5,170 bases of DNA from Kiritimatiellia bacterium (lineage in GTDB: Bacteria; Verrucomicrobiota; Kiritimatiellia; RFP12; UBA3636). This document shows positions 4,930-5,170 of the stretch, piece after piece. The notes beneath the pieces are model-generated. The model made no database searches. It was given only the letters and a program-made list of their open reading frames with translations, and was not told the origin of the DNA. The stretch covers positions 1-5,170 of the forward strand of contig JAFPUX010000455.1 of NCBI GenBank assembly GCA_017413145.1. Direction: 5' to 3'. The position numbers and the translations under genes are program-made. Within the stretch, counting starts at the first letter, position 1. Each line of letters begins with the position of its first letter.

Positions 4930-5170
4930 TCAGGCGAGGAAGGCGGGATCGCCGGCGAGGGAACGGGCGGCCGTGATGGCCGCGAGGACGCGGGAGCGGT
5001 CTTTCCGGCCGGGGGCGGATTCGATGGAGGAGGACAGGTCGAAGAAGCAGGCGCCGGAGGCAGCGGCCGCGGCGGGGAGGTTGTCCGGCGAGAGGCCGCC
5101 CGCGAGGGCGAAGGGGCGCGGCGCGAGGGCGCGCGCGACGGACCAGTCCCACGCGGCGCCGTTGCCGCCC
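4930..5170 (-). CDS. trpF: Phosphoribosylanthranilate isomerase, C-terminal 79 residues (cut by window edge)
   Basis: TrpF isomerises N-(5'-phosphoribosyl)anthranilate to CdRP, the third step of the tryptophan branch, on a (beta/alpha)8 barrel. Only the last part is in the window: 79 residues and a TGA stop. It begins with GGNGAAWDWS, which matches the GG(T/S)G-x-x-FDW element that follows the catalytic aspartate in TrpF; position 3 is N here. FALAGGLSPDN matches the phosphate-binding LAGGLxPxN, and FDLSSSIESAPGRKD matches the (V)DVSSGVExxPGxKD signature near the C-terminus. The catalytic cysteine and aspartate lie outside the window and cannot be checked. Whether it is a free TrpF or a TrpC-TrpF fusion cannot be told either. 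The gene runs in the same direction as trpBA, which begins about 3.2 kb downstream. Confidence 0.9.
   Translation of the reverse strand, partial: GGNGAAWDWSVARALAPRPFALAGGLSPDNLPAAAAASGACFFDLSSSIESAPGRKDRSRVLAAITAARSLAGDPAFLA

Noticed and set aside
3695..5152. 485-codon frame on the minus strand across exonuclease, macrodomain and trpF
   Set aside because: It overlaps three genes with well-conserved motifs in other frames and is arginine/proline-rich without a domain.
1..5170. CRISPR array, insertion sequence, integrase or phage genes
   Set aside because: No regularly spaced repeats, transposase motifs or terminal inverted repeats were found; the inverted repeats seen are single short hairpins.

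Overview
The window reads as a chromosomal segment of a high-GC bacterium with every recognisable gene on the minus strand. In transcription order (right to left) these are: the C-terminal end of trpF; a macrodomain hydrolase; a DEDDh (DnaQ-like) 3'-5' exonuclease; a secreted beta-helix glycosidase of the GH110 type; trpB; and the first two thirds of trpA. trpF and trpA are cut by the window edges. Strong GC bias in third codon positions, scarce Shine-Dalgarno sequences and a GH110-type exo-alpha-galactosidase would suit a member of the Verrucomicrobiota/Kiritimatiellota/Lentisphaerota group, possibly gut-associated. That placement is inference from gene content; no phylogenetic marker is present.

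Right part (about 3748-5170): trpF ends at 4930. A 66-base gap follows, holding a weak promoter candidate and an imperfect palindrome. Then come the macrodomain gene and the exonuclease gene, 24 bases apart and probably co-transcribed. The macrodomain gene contains a long GC-rich inverted repeat with a third competing arm.

Middle part (1927-3684): one large gene for a protein with a signal peptide and a right-handed beta-helix. It keeps three aspartates in the spacing I recall for the GH110 alpha-1,3-galactosidase active site. A small hairpin separates it from the exonuclease gene, and a terminator-like hairpin with a T tract lies about 100 bases after its stop.

Left part (1-1800): trpB and trpA, one base apart, behind a very good sigma70-type promoter (TTGACT, 17-base spacer, TAGAAT). 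Its expected transcript starts only a few bases before the trpB ATG. A perfect 12-base palindrome sits in the spacer as a candidate operator.

TrpF makes CdRP from phosphoribosylanthranilate; TrpC, not in the window, would turn CdRP into indole-glycerol phosphate; TrpA and TrpB then make tryptophan. The noteworthy architecture is that three genes with no evident role in tryptophan synthesis lie between trpF and trpBA, and trpBA has its own promoter. I do not see a clear novel defence or mobile system. The most interesting points are the split trp cluster, the near-leaderless trpB promoter with its palindrome, the macrodomain-exonuclease pair and the hairpin inside the macrodomain gene.
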